This document shows positions 10,391-19,047 of a DNA stretch of 64,000 nt, piece after piece. The notes beneath the pieces were generated by a model. It was not told the DNA's origin. It searched no databases and saw nothing but the letters and a program-made list of their open reading frames with translations. Every line of letters begins with the position of its first letter. Within the stretch, counting starts at the first letter, position 1. The DNA is from Jaminaea rosea (Eukaryota > Basidiomycota > Exobasidiomycetes > Microstromatales): assembly GCF_003144245.1 (NCBI RefSeq), contig NW_020289985.1, positions 372,001 through 436,000 of the forward strand, written 5' to 3'. The translations under genes were made by a program, and so were the position numbers.

Positions 10391-10552
10391 CGGTACGGTC
10401 CGCTCGATACGTTTTTTGCTGGAGTGAGCGCTATTGAGTTCGCCGTGCACGGCGGCCGTTTGGAACGGTACGGTCCGTCAGCTCGTGTCGCAATGACAGC
10501 CTTGTCCCGAAGTTGAGGTTGATGTGACCGCGTAGCGGCACGGCACGGTCCG
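10391..10552. promoter_or_regulatory. Three CGGYACGGTCCG copies at exact 75-bp spacing
   Basis: CGGTACGGTCCG occurs at 10391-10402 and 10466-10477, and CGGCACGGTCCG at 10541-10552. The starts are exactly 75 bp apart. The sequence between the copies is not similar, so this is not a simple tandem duplication. CGG and CCG are the half-sites bound by fungal Zn2Cys6 factors. The regulatory role is inferred. Confidence 0.45.
10441..10454. repeat. Perfect 14-bp palindrome CGCCGTGCACGGCG
   Basis: The sequence equals its own reverse complement and lies between the first and second copies of the CGGYACGGTCCG motif. It contains CCG and CGG triplets four bases apart, an arrangement compatible with a dimeric Zn2Cys6 site. 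This could also be chance in GC-rich DNA. Confidence 0.5.
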
Positions 10553-11049
10553 CGTGACGGCCATGCTCCTCTCTCCCTGCTGGGCGCACCACACCGCACT
10601 CCTCTGCGGGACGCTCAAAAGCTACTATGCCGTCGGCGTAGTAGATCTGTAGGCTGAAGCTTGCACCTCATTGAAACTCTCTGGAGGTCCACGTTGAGTG
10701 ATGTAGGAGGATGGGACAACTCTGCGCGCCGTACGCGAGCGAGGAGGCGGCTGGCGGAGTCAGACCAGCGCCGAGACCAAGACCATGGGCCTCCTCCACG
10801 CAGCCTCCGGAGCTGCTGCCCCCGAGATGATGGGTATGGTATGGCAAGGTCTGATGGTATCTCCGGTACGCAATGTAGTAAGAGCAGACATGGCAATCAT
10901 TCGAGAGGGCTTAAGAGCGCGAATCTACGCGGGATGCCAGGGTTGCATGTTCATGGTCGTGAATTGCATTGCCGCAACATGTCTACGGCATCCGCTCGCT
11001 AGAATGACAATGCAGACATCTCTCTCCTCTCATCATGCTCTTCTGCCCT

Positions 11050-11597
11050 TCATTCCTCCTTCAACAGCTTCCGCAATACATCTCTTTGCTCCTTGGGTAC
11101 CTACGATGCGACAGGGAGAGGCGGGTAGCATAAGTCAGATTCTGCTCCAACTCGCTGAAGCCCTCTGACAGCAGCCCAAGACCTAGAAACAGATGACTCT
11201 GACTCCCTGTACGCGGGCCGACGACGTCATGCTACACTTTCACACTCACCTTCCAGAATCGCTCCCTCTTCTCAACAAAGCCCATCACTCTCAGATTCTT
11301 CGGCCAATCTCCCTTGACTACCTTGGCCGCCGGTCGTCCTGCTTCAGCCGCTTGTCTGGCATCTGCATACATCTTCCCGATGCTCTGATACTGCTGCTGC
11401 TGATGTTGCCTCTGCTTCTGCTGTTGAGAAGAGGAAGATGCACTTCCTGTAGCGTCCTCCTCAACGGCAGCGGATTTGGGCGGCGCGTACTTCCTCCTCA
11501 GCGGGGGAGGAAGGCGTGATGCGACTGCGGAGAGTGATGAGGAGGAAGGTGCCGGGATCGGCTGGATGCGGATCAGGGAAGACGAGGTAGGACGCAT
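11050..11597 (-). CDS. Small protein of unknown function, possible mitochondrial targeting
   Basis: The model joins 11597..11250 and 11100..11050 on the minus strand and gives 132 residues. The intron of 149 nt has a GTGAGT donor and a CGTAG acceptor. Both junctions are in phase and the second exon ends in VPKEQRDVLRKLLKEE, which reads as genuine helix. The first 50 residues lack acids and are rich in Arg, Ser and Pro, consistent with a mitochondrial presequence. A Gln-rich linker precedes a compact C-terminal part beginning SIGKMYADARQAAEAGR and continuing VVKGDWPKNLRVMGFVEKRERFWK. I do not recognise the family; a small mitochondrial ribosomal or assembly protein is one possibility. It follows MRD1 on the same strand by 217 bases. 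Confidence 0.6.
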
Positions 11598-11814
11598 GTT
11601 TGTTGTTGTGATGTGATGAGAAAGGGCGCTGGTAGTGTCAAGGTTGAGAAGGACGGGGACGAAAATCAAGCGGGAGTGAGCGGAGCAGCGGGAGCAAGGG
11701 AAAGAGCGTCGGAGCGGAAGCTGGGCCGTGTACGGCCTCCGCTGGGACAGACTTGCACTCGCTATGACCGGCGTCTCATCGTGAATGGTAATGTACAATT
11801 GAGAATCTCACATT

Positions 11815-14741
11815 TTACTCATCATCCTCGTCTCTCTGTGCTCTCTCCTTCGCGGCCGCCTCAGCAATGTCGTCTTGCCCAAGCTTGAGCTTCGCCTTAT
11901 TCTTCCCCACTCTACCCTGCTCCCCGCCCTGCCTCGCACCAGCGAAACTCTCCCTGACTTTTTCTCTCAACCCATCCACTCCCTTCTCGTCCTCACGATC
12001 CCACTGCAGCACCAAATGCCTCCCCAGAAAATGCGCGTGACGCAGCGCCTCGAAAGCGCCTTGGGCCTCGCGTTTGGAGGTGAACTCGACAAAGGCAAAC
12101 CCGCGTGCGCCTGATTGAGAAGGCCCAGAGAGAGCGGCAGCTTTACGGGGGACACGAACCGATTTGACTTGCCCATGCGCAGCAAAGAGAGCACGGACAT
12201 CCTTGCGGGTGGTCTCAAAAGGCAGATTCTTGACGATCAACTTCGTCGTGGGCTGTTCCTTTGCGCCCTTGACCGCCGTATCATCGGCATCCTGTCCTCT
12301 CCTTGCGAAGCTGAGCGCCAATGCATGGCCGTCAAGCTCTTTCCCCTGCAGTGCTCCGAGCGCAGTCTGAGCCGCAGCCGGGTTGCGGAATCCGACGAAA
12401 CCGTACCCCATGCTTAGTCTCTTGGAGGGATCGCGAGAGTCGATGCGCGTCTGCACGCGGGCGAAAGCGAAGTCCGTGAGGGTGCTGAAGAGGTGCGTGA
12501 GCTTCGCGTCCGTCGTCGCGAAGCTGAGGTTCTTGACAAAGAGGGTTGCGCCAGGTTCCACATCCGCCTCGCCCGCCGCTGTGTCGCTACCGGTGGCCGT
12601 CGCGGCTGCAGTGGTAGGAGGAGCCACAACCGGTTTTGTACCCTTGACATCCTCGCCACCACTTCGTCTCTTGACCATCCCCTCCGGCGCCTTCTCGAGA
12701 TAAACAATCGAGTTGCCCACCCTCTTGTACGCAAGCGCCCTGAATGCGACTCGAGCCTCTCCAGGCACTACCATTTCAACCAGCGCAATCGTCCCTGCAG
12801 GCGGAATCAGCACGCGGTCGACATCGCCGTGACGCTCGAACATCTCTCTGATCGTCTCAGGGGCGGTGCCAAAGGGGATATTCTTGACGAGGATTGTTGT
12901 GTCGCTTCGTCGAACCTTCTTGCCTTCGAGGGAGGACACGTCGATGCCTTCGCGCTCGAGGAACTCCTTCGTTTCGCGGATGACTTTAGTTTCCGCCAGG
13001 GCGAGGCGGACTGCAGCACTGTCCCCTCCAGAGTCGTCGGACGGATTGAGGATGTCTGATTTGGAGATGCCCAGTCGCTCGGCCACACTGCTCGCCACGG
13101 CATCTGCACTCATGTAGAGGGAGCTCCAGTTGAAGTCCTGCCCCGCCTTTGCTTTGCGCTCCTCTGCACGTGATTGCTTCAGCGTTGGACCCTGCTCGGG
13201 CTTGGGTCGAAGATCTACGGCAGGGAGAAGATGGAGGAGGCGACCTTGAAAGGTCGTGCCATCTGCACCGCGATAGGCGCTGAGAGCATGCGCAGGATCG
13301 TGGTAGTGAACGAAGGCCATGCCTTTCGAGGACTTGGTGGTCTTGTCAAGAGTGATGTGCACCTGCATACGTGAGCGGCCACAAGGGCGAAGAGGTCAGC
13401 TCGTGGCCATTATCTGAAAAGTGGCAGGGTCCGCAGCTCTCTCTTCCTCGCGCGCGCACGCACATGGCAATCAGTAGATGGGTAGTTGTCTCCAACTCCC
13501 GGATTCTGTACTTTTCTCAGCCCGGCACATCGTCTTTGCGAGGCTCTGCTGTCCCTATACATTCGCTCATCCTATTTGCCAGCGTGCGATCGCCCGCGAG
13601 TGCAGTCAAATCAATGCGAGGACACTGCTACTCACCTGCTTGACTGGACCAAAGACGGCAAAATGCTGCTCGAGATCTTCCTCACTGGCTGAAAAGGGCA
13701 GGTTGCGTATAAACAATCGGCCGCTACCCATGATGGTATCCACGGCTTCTTGGTCCTTGCGGGCTTTCTCTTCGAGTGCGAGGCGCTCCTTTTCCTGCTT
13801 GGCTTTTGTGACTTCGTCTTCCTCTTCATCGCTCTCCTCATCGCTTTGGTCTGAGTCGCTGCTTTCGCTGCCAGCCTCAGAGTCAGACTGCTCGAACTGC
13901 TTCGCCTTTTTGGCTGCTGCTTGTGCGGCTTGCTGCTCCAGGCCGACATTGCGCCGCATACGCTTAGCCATGTAGTCCAGGTCGGTAAGGCCTTCGTCGT
14001 TGAGCGCCTCGTCTTGTTCCATGTCTGCATTGTCATCGTCATCGTCGCCATCTGCATCGTTTGCATCGGCCGTAGTGGTAGCAGCTTGCGCGGCGTCGGC
14101 CTCAACTTTCGCCTCCTTCTTTGCCCGCTTCCGCTCCTTCTTTGAGTCTGTCGTCTCTTCATCGGCTGGCGCGGACTTGAGCCGTTCCTCAGGGTCATCT
14201 TCCTCGTTCTGCCATGTTTTTCGCTTCTTCTTTGGAGCCATGACGGCCATGAACTCTTCGAAGGAGACGCCCTTTGACGAAGAGGCGGCATTGGATGCCT
14301 TGCTCTTGGCCCTCTTCTCTTGCTCCTTCTTCTTTTGGTCTCGAGCAGCAGCAGCAGCACTAGCAGCTTCGACACCTTGCACCCCATCTCTGGTCGCTTT
14401 TCTCTTCTCCTTGACCTCGATCAATCCCTCATCTCCAATCTTCCTTGCCAGGTCCACCTGGATCCTGCTGGTATCAATGAAGGTGCGATTGAAGTAGTCG
14501 AGGGCGTCTCGCGCCTCCTCTTCTGATCGATATCCTACGAAGCCGAACCTCCTGGATGTGCCATCTGGCCGTGTCATGAGCTTGACATCGGTGACTGAGC
14601 CCTTTTGGCTGAAGTGCTCGCGGAGACGGACATCCGAGAGGTAAGCGGGAAGATTCTTTACGATTAGTCGTGACCTGGTAGAGGGGCGCATAGTGTTCAG
14701 CATGGTACGAGCAATCTGTAGCGCTATATCATTACTCACAT
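11815..14741 (-). CDS. MRD1: Mrd1, multiple RNA-binding-domain protein for 18S rRNA processing
   Basis: Component of the small-subunit processome (RBM19 in animals), needed for early pre-rRNA cleavages in the nucleolus. My model joins 14741..14740, 14674..13636 and 13362..11815 on the minus strand, giving 862 residues against 887 in yeast. Five RRMs are visible: RRM1 at the very N-terminus ([21 protein letters not shown]), RRM2 ([18 protein letters not shown]), RRM3 (TILVKNIPF), RRM4 ([16 protein letters not shown]) and RRM5 ([16 protein letters not shown]). An acidic/basic linker separates RRM1 from RRM2. The family almost always begins M-S-R-[IL]-I-V-K, and here that start forms only if a 65-nt intron is removed from between T and G of the ATG. 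Intron 2 is 273 nt and splits RRM2. Alternative unspliced starts are the ATGs at 14703 and 14691. Confidence 0.93.
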
Positions 14742-15113
14742 TTTTGCTGGTGACCTCTTACTATCTCGCCACTCTGATTGAGACGATGGCCATCTCAATC
14801 AAAGATGGATGGTCTGCGAAAGGAGGGAAAAAGCTGCCCGCCTTCTTTGCTTTCCTCAATGCCAAAATCTCGAAGCTCAGCCAAGTCGACGGCGGCCTTT
14901 TGCCGCGGCTTTGCTCTGACGCTGCAGGGTGGAGCGCGTCCCTGTACGATGAGGCCACGAGCGGCCGTCGACACGATGACCATCGATGCTCCCTACCAAT
15001 CGCAGATCACCGCCAGTTACTACACCACTCGAATCTTCTCCATCTTCTCGTCCTCGTCGACTGCCACGTCGTCGAGCTCACACGCCTGTTCAACTTGATC
15101 CGCCCCTCATTTG
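14742..15113. promoter_or_regulatory. Divergent promoter region, MRD1 and F-box gene
   Basis: A 372-base gap separates the two divergent starts, so both promoters and 5' UTRs must lie here. The plus-strand half is pyrimidine-rich close to the F-box start. No specific element was recognised. Confidence 0.5.
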
Positions 15114-18100
15114 ATGCACACACACCCCTCTCCTCAACCAACCCAAACGTTTCACGAACCACCAGCGCAACTCAACGACGACAGCCAATCTACTACCCAT
15201 CATGGCTCACACATCGACGACAATGCCGACATCAGCGTCGACGACTCTCGTGACGCGCCTTTCATCCTTCCGCCCTCGATCGTGACCGAGCGAAAGCCGC
15301 GCAGACGCGCCCGTACTGTTCGTCAACGAGGCGCCGCGACTGGTCGTGGCAATGGTGATCACCATGCTGCGAACGACTCCCATCCCTCAGATGACGACGA
15401 GGAAGAAGAGGACGTCATCTGTTGGATCAATCGTCTCCCCTCCGAGTCCTTGACACGGATCTTTGCGCACCTCGACCCGCTCTCCCTATCCCGCTGCGCA
15501 TTGGTCTCGCACAGCTGGTCCCAAGTAGCTCGCGATGAAGCGACCTGGCGCTCCGCCTTTGCCTCCAATTACGGTACGGCCATCAGCCTGCGTCGAGTCT
15601 CAAAATCATCCTGGAAATCAGAGTACATTCGCCGCACCGACCTACTCCGGCGATGGCGCAAATCGCGATCTCCGGCAATCACGAGCGATATGCGTGTCTC
15701 AAATATTACGAGTATCGCCTTCAGTCAAGCACACAACTTTATGCTCTGCACCTCCGCTGCCTATGGAATTGCGTCACGGGCGGACCCATTCAAGGGCAAA
15801 GTAGCAAGAGGCTTTGTGGACGCTGCAGGAGTGCTCAATGGAGCCGGCATTGGCAACCCGAACGCAGAATTCTCCCCGGACGTTACAGCCCTCGATGCAG
15901 CGCTGGATGCCTCTCGCCTCGCATGGGGCTTCAGAGATGGAACTGTAGCCCTCACCATGCTCACGCGTCAAGGGTCCAATCCGAGAGGAATGGTGCGCAG
16001 TGTCCGCTTCTCGTTACGAGGGGCACACGCCGGCCCTGTGAACGCGATGGCCTTTGACCTCAACAAACCAGGACAGGAGAGGGCGCAAAAGCGTCGCGCC
16101 GGCTTGGATGAGGATGTAGCCGAGACGCTCATTACGGGCGGCGAAGACGGGGTAGTTAAGCTCTGGACTCCCCTGAGGGCTGTTCCTCTTTGGAGCTCGC
16201 CGATCCCAATGGGAGGATCCAGCCCGGCTGTGGCCAAGGTGGACTGGGATGCCGATCGTGGCGTCATTGTTGCGGGAACGCGCGATGGTAAGATCGTCGT
16301 CTGGACAGGCGTGGACGCGCGGGCATTGCTGGCCATCTCCTCACACGCTTGGGATGACGAGATGAGCCCGGAGCTTCGGTCGTCAAGCATCAATGATGCT
16401 CGTGTCGAGCTGGCTGCGCAGCACGGCAACATCGTTCGGAAGGACATCGTCCTACCTGGCGAAGCGGCACCTATCAACCAGCTCTTTCTTGACGCCGTCG
16501 GTGGAAGCATACTAGCACACAAAGAGCAGGAAGCGTGCCTCTTCCATGTCGGCCTTGAGGATACGCTCAATCTCACCATCCTGCTGCCAGTTGGCAGCGA
16601 GATCTCGGCGGGCAAAATCACTTGCATGAGAGCAGACTGTACGGCCACGGAGACACCGACAACCGCCCCACCCTCTCCTCCATCGGTCAGCGCAAACACC
16701 CTCGGCCCGGCCCCGGGGTCGCAGCGCAATCTCTCCATCGGCGAATTTGCAGAACGACGCTTCGTTCTGGCGGGCACGGATGATGGCAAATTGCTTGCCT
16801 GGCATCTACCCTCCGGACCCTCCCCTCCTTCGAGCATCAGCCCAAGCTTCGCCCTCCTTGCGCATCATACCCCTCTCACCACGCTCGACCTCTCACCACA
16901 CCTCGTCGCAGTGGGCTGCTCAGACGGAACGATCAAAGCTTTCGACTCGCTCACTGGGCAGCTCATTCGTACTTGGAACGATCGCACGGCCACGCGTCAT
17001 CCTGCTCGCATGCTAGCCGCCGGGGAGCTGACACAGGACGAAGCGGCGCGCTTCTTCGTCAGGCAGATCGTGGTGAGTGAGGAAAGCCTCGTAGCCGCTG
17101 TCGGCCCGCACGTCCTGGCTTGGAGGGCAGAACAAGGCGTGGGAGCCTCAAAAAGACGCGCGGAAGGCAGGGACCGTGGCAGCGCTGCAGCTCTCTCCAC
17201 TCCTTCGCCAAACGGTGCTGGCCCAGGAACGCCGGGCGGTGCTTCTCGCTCATCACGCAGCAGCGGCACCGGTCTGCCTCCCCTGAGCAAATACGCACAA
17301 ATGCGCGAGATCAAGAATGAGCTCGCAGAATCGTCTTCGCTCCTCGCCGCCGAACGCGAGAAGCGCAGCGCAGCGTACGAGCGTCTACGTTTCGCGCGGG
17401 GACCGGCAGAGACGGGCGGCTTGACGGAGCAAGAGGCACTTGAGTATGCAATGATGCTGAGTAGGGATGAGGAAGAAGCCAGACAAGCTGGGACAGCACA
17501 AGAGGGAAGTCAGCTGAGTGAGCTCGCCAGGATCAGGAAGGAGGAGGTGGAGCTTCAACAGGCCTTGGAGCAGATTGAGCTAGCTGAGGCAGGCACGGGC
17601 GTGGGAGATGAGAGCTGCTTCTCCTCAAGCCAAGTCTCCTCGAGTCGAGTGTCCGTCAACGAAGAGGAGGAGCAGGACGACGATGGGGACGACGATGCGT
17701 ATCACACGCGCAGATACGAGCATGCCCCCTCTTCCTCCCCCTTACCCTCCCCAGCCCTATCCGCGTCTTCGCCCCGGGCCTGGAACATCTTTCACACCAA
17801 TGGGGCTGCCCCGTCGGCATCCCCTTCAACATCACGTTGGGGCGATGCGACCAAGGTTAGGACAGTGCAAGTCCCTCGATCAGCTCGATCGAGCAGCTTC
17901 GGCTTCGGAGCAGCAGGTGGATCCAGCACACCTGGAGGCCCTCCTCCCCCAAGCTCTCTACAGAGCCCGGAGCAGTGGCCGTCGATGCTGTCGCTGTCCG
18001 TCTCGCCGAACAACAGGCAGGGAAGTAGCAGTCACGTTGGCTCGCCACTTAGGCTAGATGCTTCGCCTTCGCCATCTAGGCCGGGCAGTGTCAGTGGACA

Positions 18101-18443
18101 AGATAACAAGGGCAAGGCACCCGTGAATGGTGGAGGGTACTTTGCTGCGCGAGCAACTGGAACGCCGTCCTCGCCTCCCTCGATCAGCTGCAGTGGAAGC
18201 GCATGGACTGGTCCCAAAGCCGGCGGAGCTTGGGCGAGTGGTACGACGCCTGCTTGGAGACGATCCCCATCAGTATCAGCATCGGCGGTCACTGCGTCAC
18301 GTACACGGGCAACAGAGCAGGATGAAGAGCTCAGATTCGCCATTGAGCTCAGTCTAGCCGAGGAGAGGAGTAGATTGGCGAGCCTCGACATTGAAGCACG
18401 CGACAAGGAGGAGGTGGGGATGGATAGTCATTTGTCCCAATAA
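15114..18443 (+). CDS. F-box/WD40 protein with C-terminal UIMs (Ufo1/Pof10-like)
   Basis: Predicted substrate receptor of an SCF ubiquitin ligase. The single exon gives 1109 residues. An acidic DDDEEEED run precedes the F-box near residues 103-150 (LPSESLTRIFAHLDPLSLSR). Between about 200 and 680 are degenerate WD repeats, including ETLITGGEDGVVKLWTPL, GVIVAGTRDGKIVVWTG and HLVAVGCSDGTIKAFDSLTG. Two ubiquitin-interacting motifs follow: EQEALEYAMMLSRDEEEA near 772 and DEELRFAIELSLAEERSRL near 1070. F-box, WD40 and UIM in this order is the arrangement of yeast Ufo1, whose UIMs control its own turnover. The region between the UIMs is Ser/Pro-rich and disordered. An AATAAA lies 63 bases after the stop. 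Confidence 0.85.
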   Translation: MHTHPSPQPTQTFHEPPAQLNDDSQSTTHHGSHIDDNADISVDDSRDAPFILPPSIVTERKPRRRARTVRQRGAATGRGNGDHHAANDSHPSDDDEEEEDVICWINRLPSESLTRIFAHLDPLSLSRCALVSHSWSQVARDEATWRSAFASNYGTAISLRRVSKSSWKSEYIRRTDLLRRWRKSRSPAITSDMRVSNITSIAFSQAHNFMLCTSAAYGIASRADPFKGKVARGFVDAAGVLNGAGIGNPNAEFSPDVTALDAALDASRLAWGFRDGTVALTMLTRQGSNPRGMVRSVRFSLRGAHAGPVNAMAFDLNKPGQERAQKRRAGLDEDVAETLITGGEDGVVKLWTPLRAVPLWSSPIPMGGSSPAVAKVDWDADRGVIVAGTRDGKIVVWTGVDARALLAISSHAWDDEMSPELRSSSINDARVELAAQHGNIVRKDIVLPGEAAPINQLFLDAVGGSILAHKEQEACLFHVGLEDTLNLTILLPVGSEISAGKITCMRADCTATETPTTAPPSPPSVSANTLGPAPGSQRNLSIGEFAERRFVLAGTDDGKLLAWHLPSGPSPPSSISPSFALLAHHTPLTTLDLSPHLVAVGCSDGTIKAFDSLTGQLIRTWNDRTATRHPARMLAAGELTQDEAARFFVRQIVVSEESLVAAVGPHVLAWRAEQGVGASKRRAEGRDRGSAAALSTPSPNGAGPGTPGGASRSSRSSGTGLPPLSKYAQMREIKNELAESSSLLAAEREKRSAAYERLRFARGPAETGGLTEQEALEYAMMLSRDEEEARQAGTAQEGSQLSELARIRKEEVELQQALEQIELAEAGTGVGDESCFSSSQVSSSRVSVNEEEEQDDDGDDDAYHTRRYEHAPSSSPLPSPALSASSPRAWNIFHTNGAAPSASPSTSRWGDATKVRTVQVPRSARSSSFGFGAAGGSSTPGGPPPPSSLQSPEQWPSMLSLSVSPNNRQGSSSHVGSPLRLDASPSPSRPGSVSGQDNKGKAPVNGGGYFAARATGTPSSPPSISCSGSAWTGPKAGGAWASGTTPAWRRSPSVSASAVTASRTRATEQDEELRFAIELSLAEERSRLASLDIEARDKEEVGMDSHLSQ

Positions 18444-19047
18444 TTTCGAAACCAGACCTCCGGGAACAGATGCAGACGGGACGATGAGGAGATTGGCGAG
18501 ACGCCAATAAACTAAAGTCAATGGAAGATGTACCGAGTAGCGAGATGCGACTTGGCGTTGACGAGGCAGCGAGGCGTGGACCTGAGCTTTGTTTAGCGAT
18601 CAATTGAAGACACTAGTCTGAGTTGTTCCCGATCCCGATCTCTACTCAGCGTCAAACTCAGTCGGTCCCTCCTCACTGCCACATATGATAAACCTGAGCT
18701 CATCAAGTGAACCTGCGTTGATCGATGGATGGTCCCCCCAACGCACACTGTAAGTGGGGACTGAGCGCGAATGAGGCCGGTCGGAGTATGCTGTGGCTGG
18801 TGGCTTAGTGCCCGATAATCTCGCATCGAGGCAATGGAGGACATGCGCAGCTGCGCATGCGACAGCCTGATTTTGACTCGTCCGCCCGTGCCCGTCGTGA
18901 GACGAGACGAGCTCGCGGGGCATGTGGAAGTGGGAAAGCTGAATGGATGCGCAGCAGACACGATGTACTTTGAGGTCTTTGATAGCTAGACATGCCATCT
19001 TTCCACACCGCCATCGTCCAATCCTCTCCTCACTACCAACAATAGCG
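18444..19047. other. Intergenic region before the Zn2Cys6 gene
   Basis: This 604-base region separates two plus-strand genes. Apart from the AATAAA hexamer there is no supported feature. It should hold the promoter of the transcription-factor gene. Confidence 0.55.
18506..18511 (+). terminator. AATAAA polyadenylation signal
   Basis: A canonical AATAAA hexamer lies 63 bases downstream of the F-box gene stop codon, at the expected place for 3' end formation of that transcript. Confidence 0.45.

Larger units (their letters stand above)
9430..11049. other. Long upstream region of the zinc-finger gene
   Basis: About 1.6 kb lies between the zinc-finger gene start (minus strand) and the stop of the next minus-strand gene. 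Open frames on both strands are not convincing as genes: they lack family signatures and sensible splice connections. The region holds a CGG-triplet run near 9970-9984, a short TTGGCTGGCTGG tandem near 10020, three CGGYACGGTCCG copies and a 14-bp palindrome. It may include a long 5' UTR. Confidence 0.55.

Noticed and set aside
10186-11168. Open frames on the plus strand that might be a small gene
   Set aside because: They overlap, in antisense, the second exon and intron of the small minus-strand gene at 11050-11597, or lie in the motif-array promoter. They lack a good splice path and family signature.
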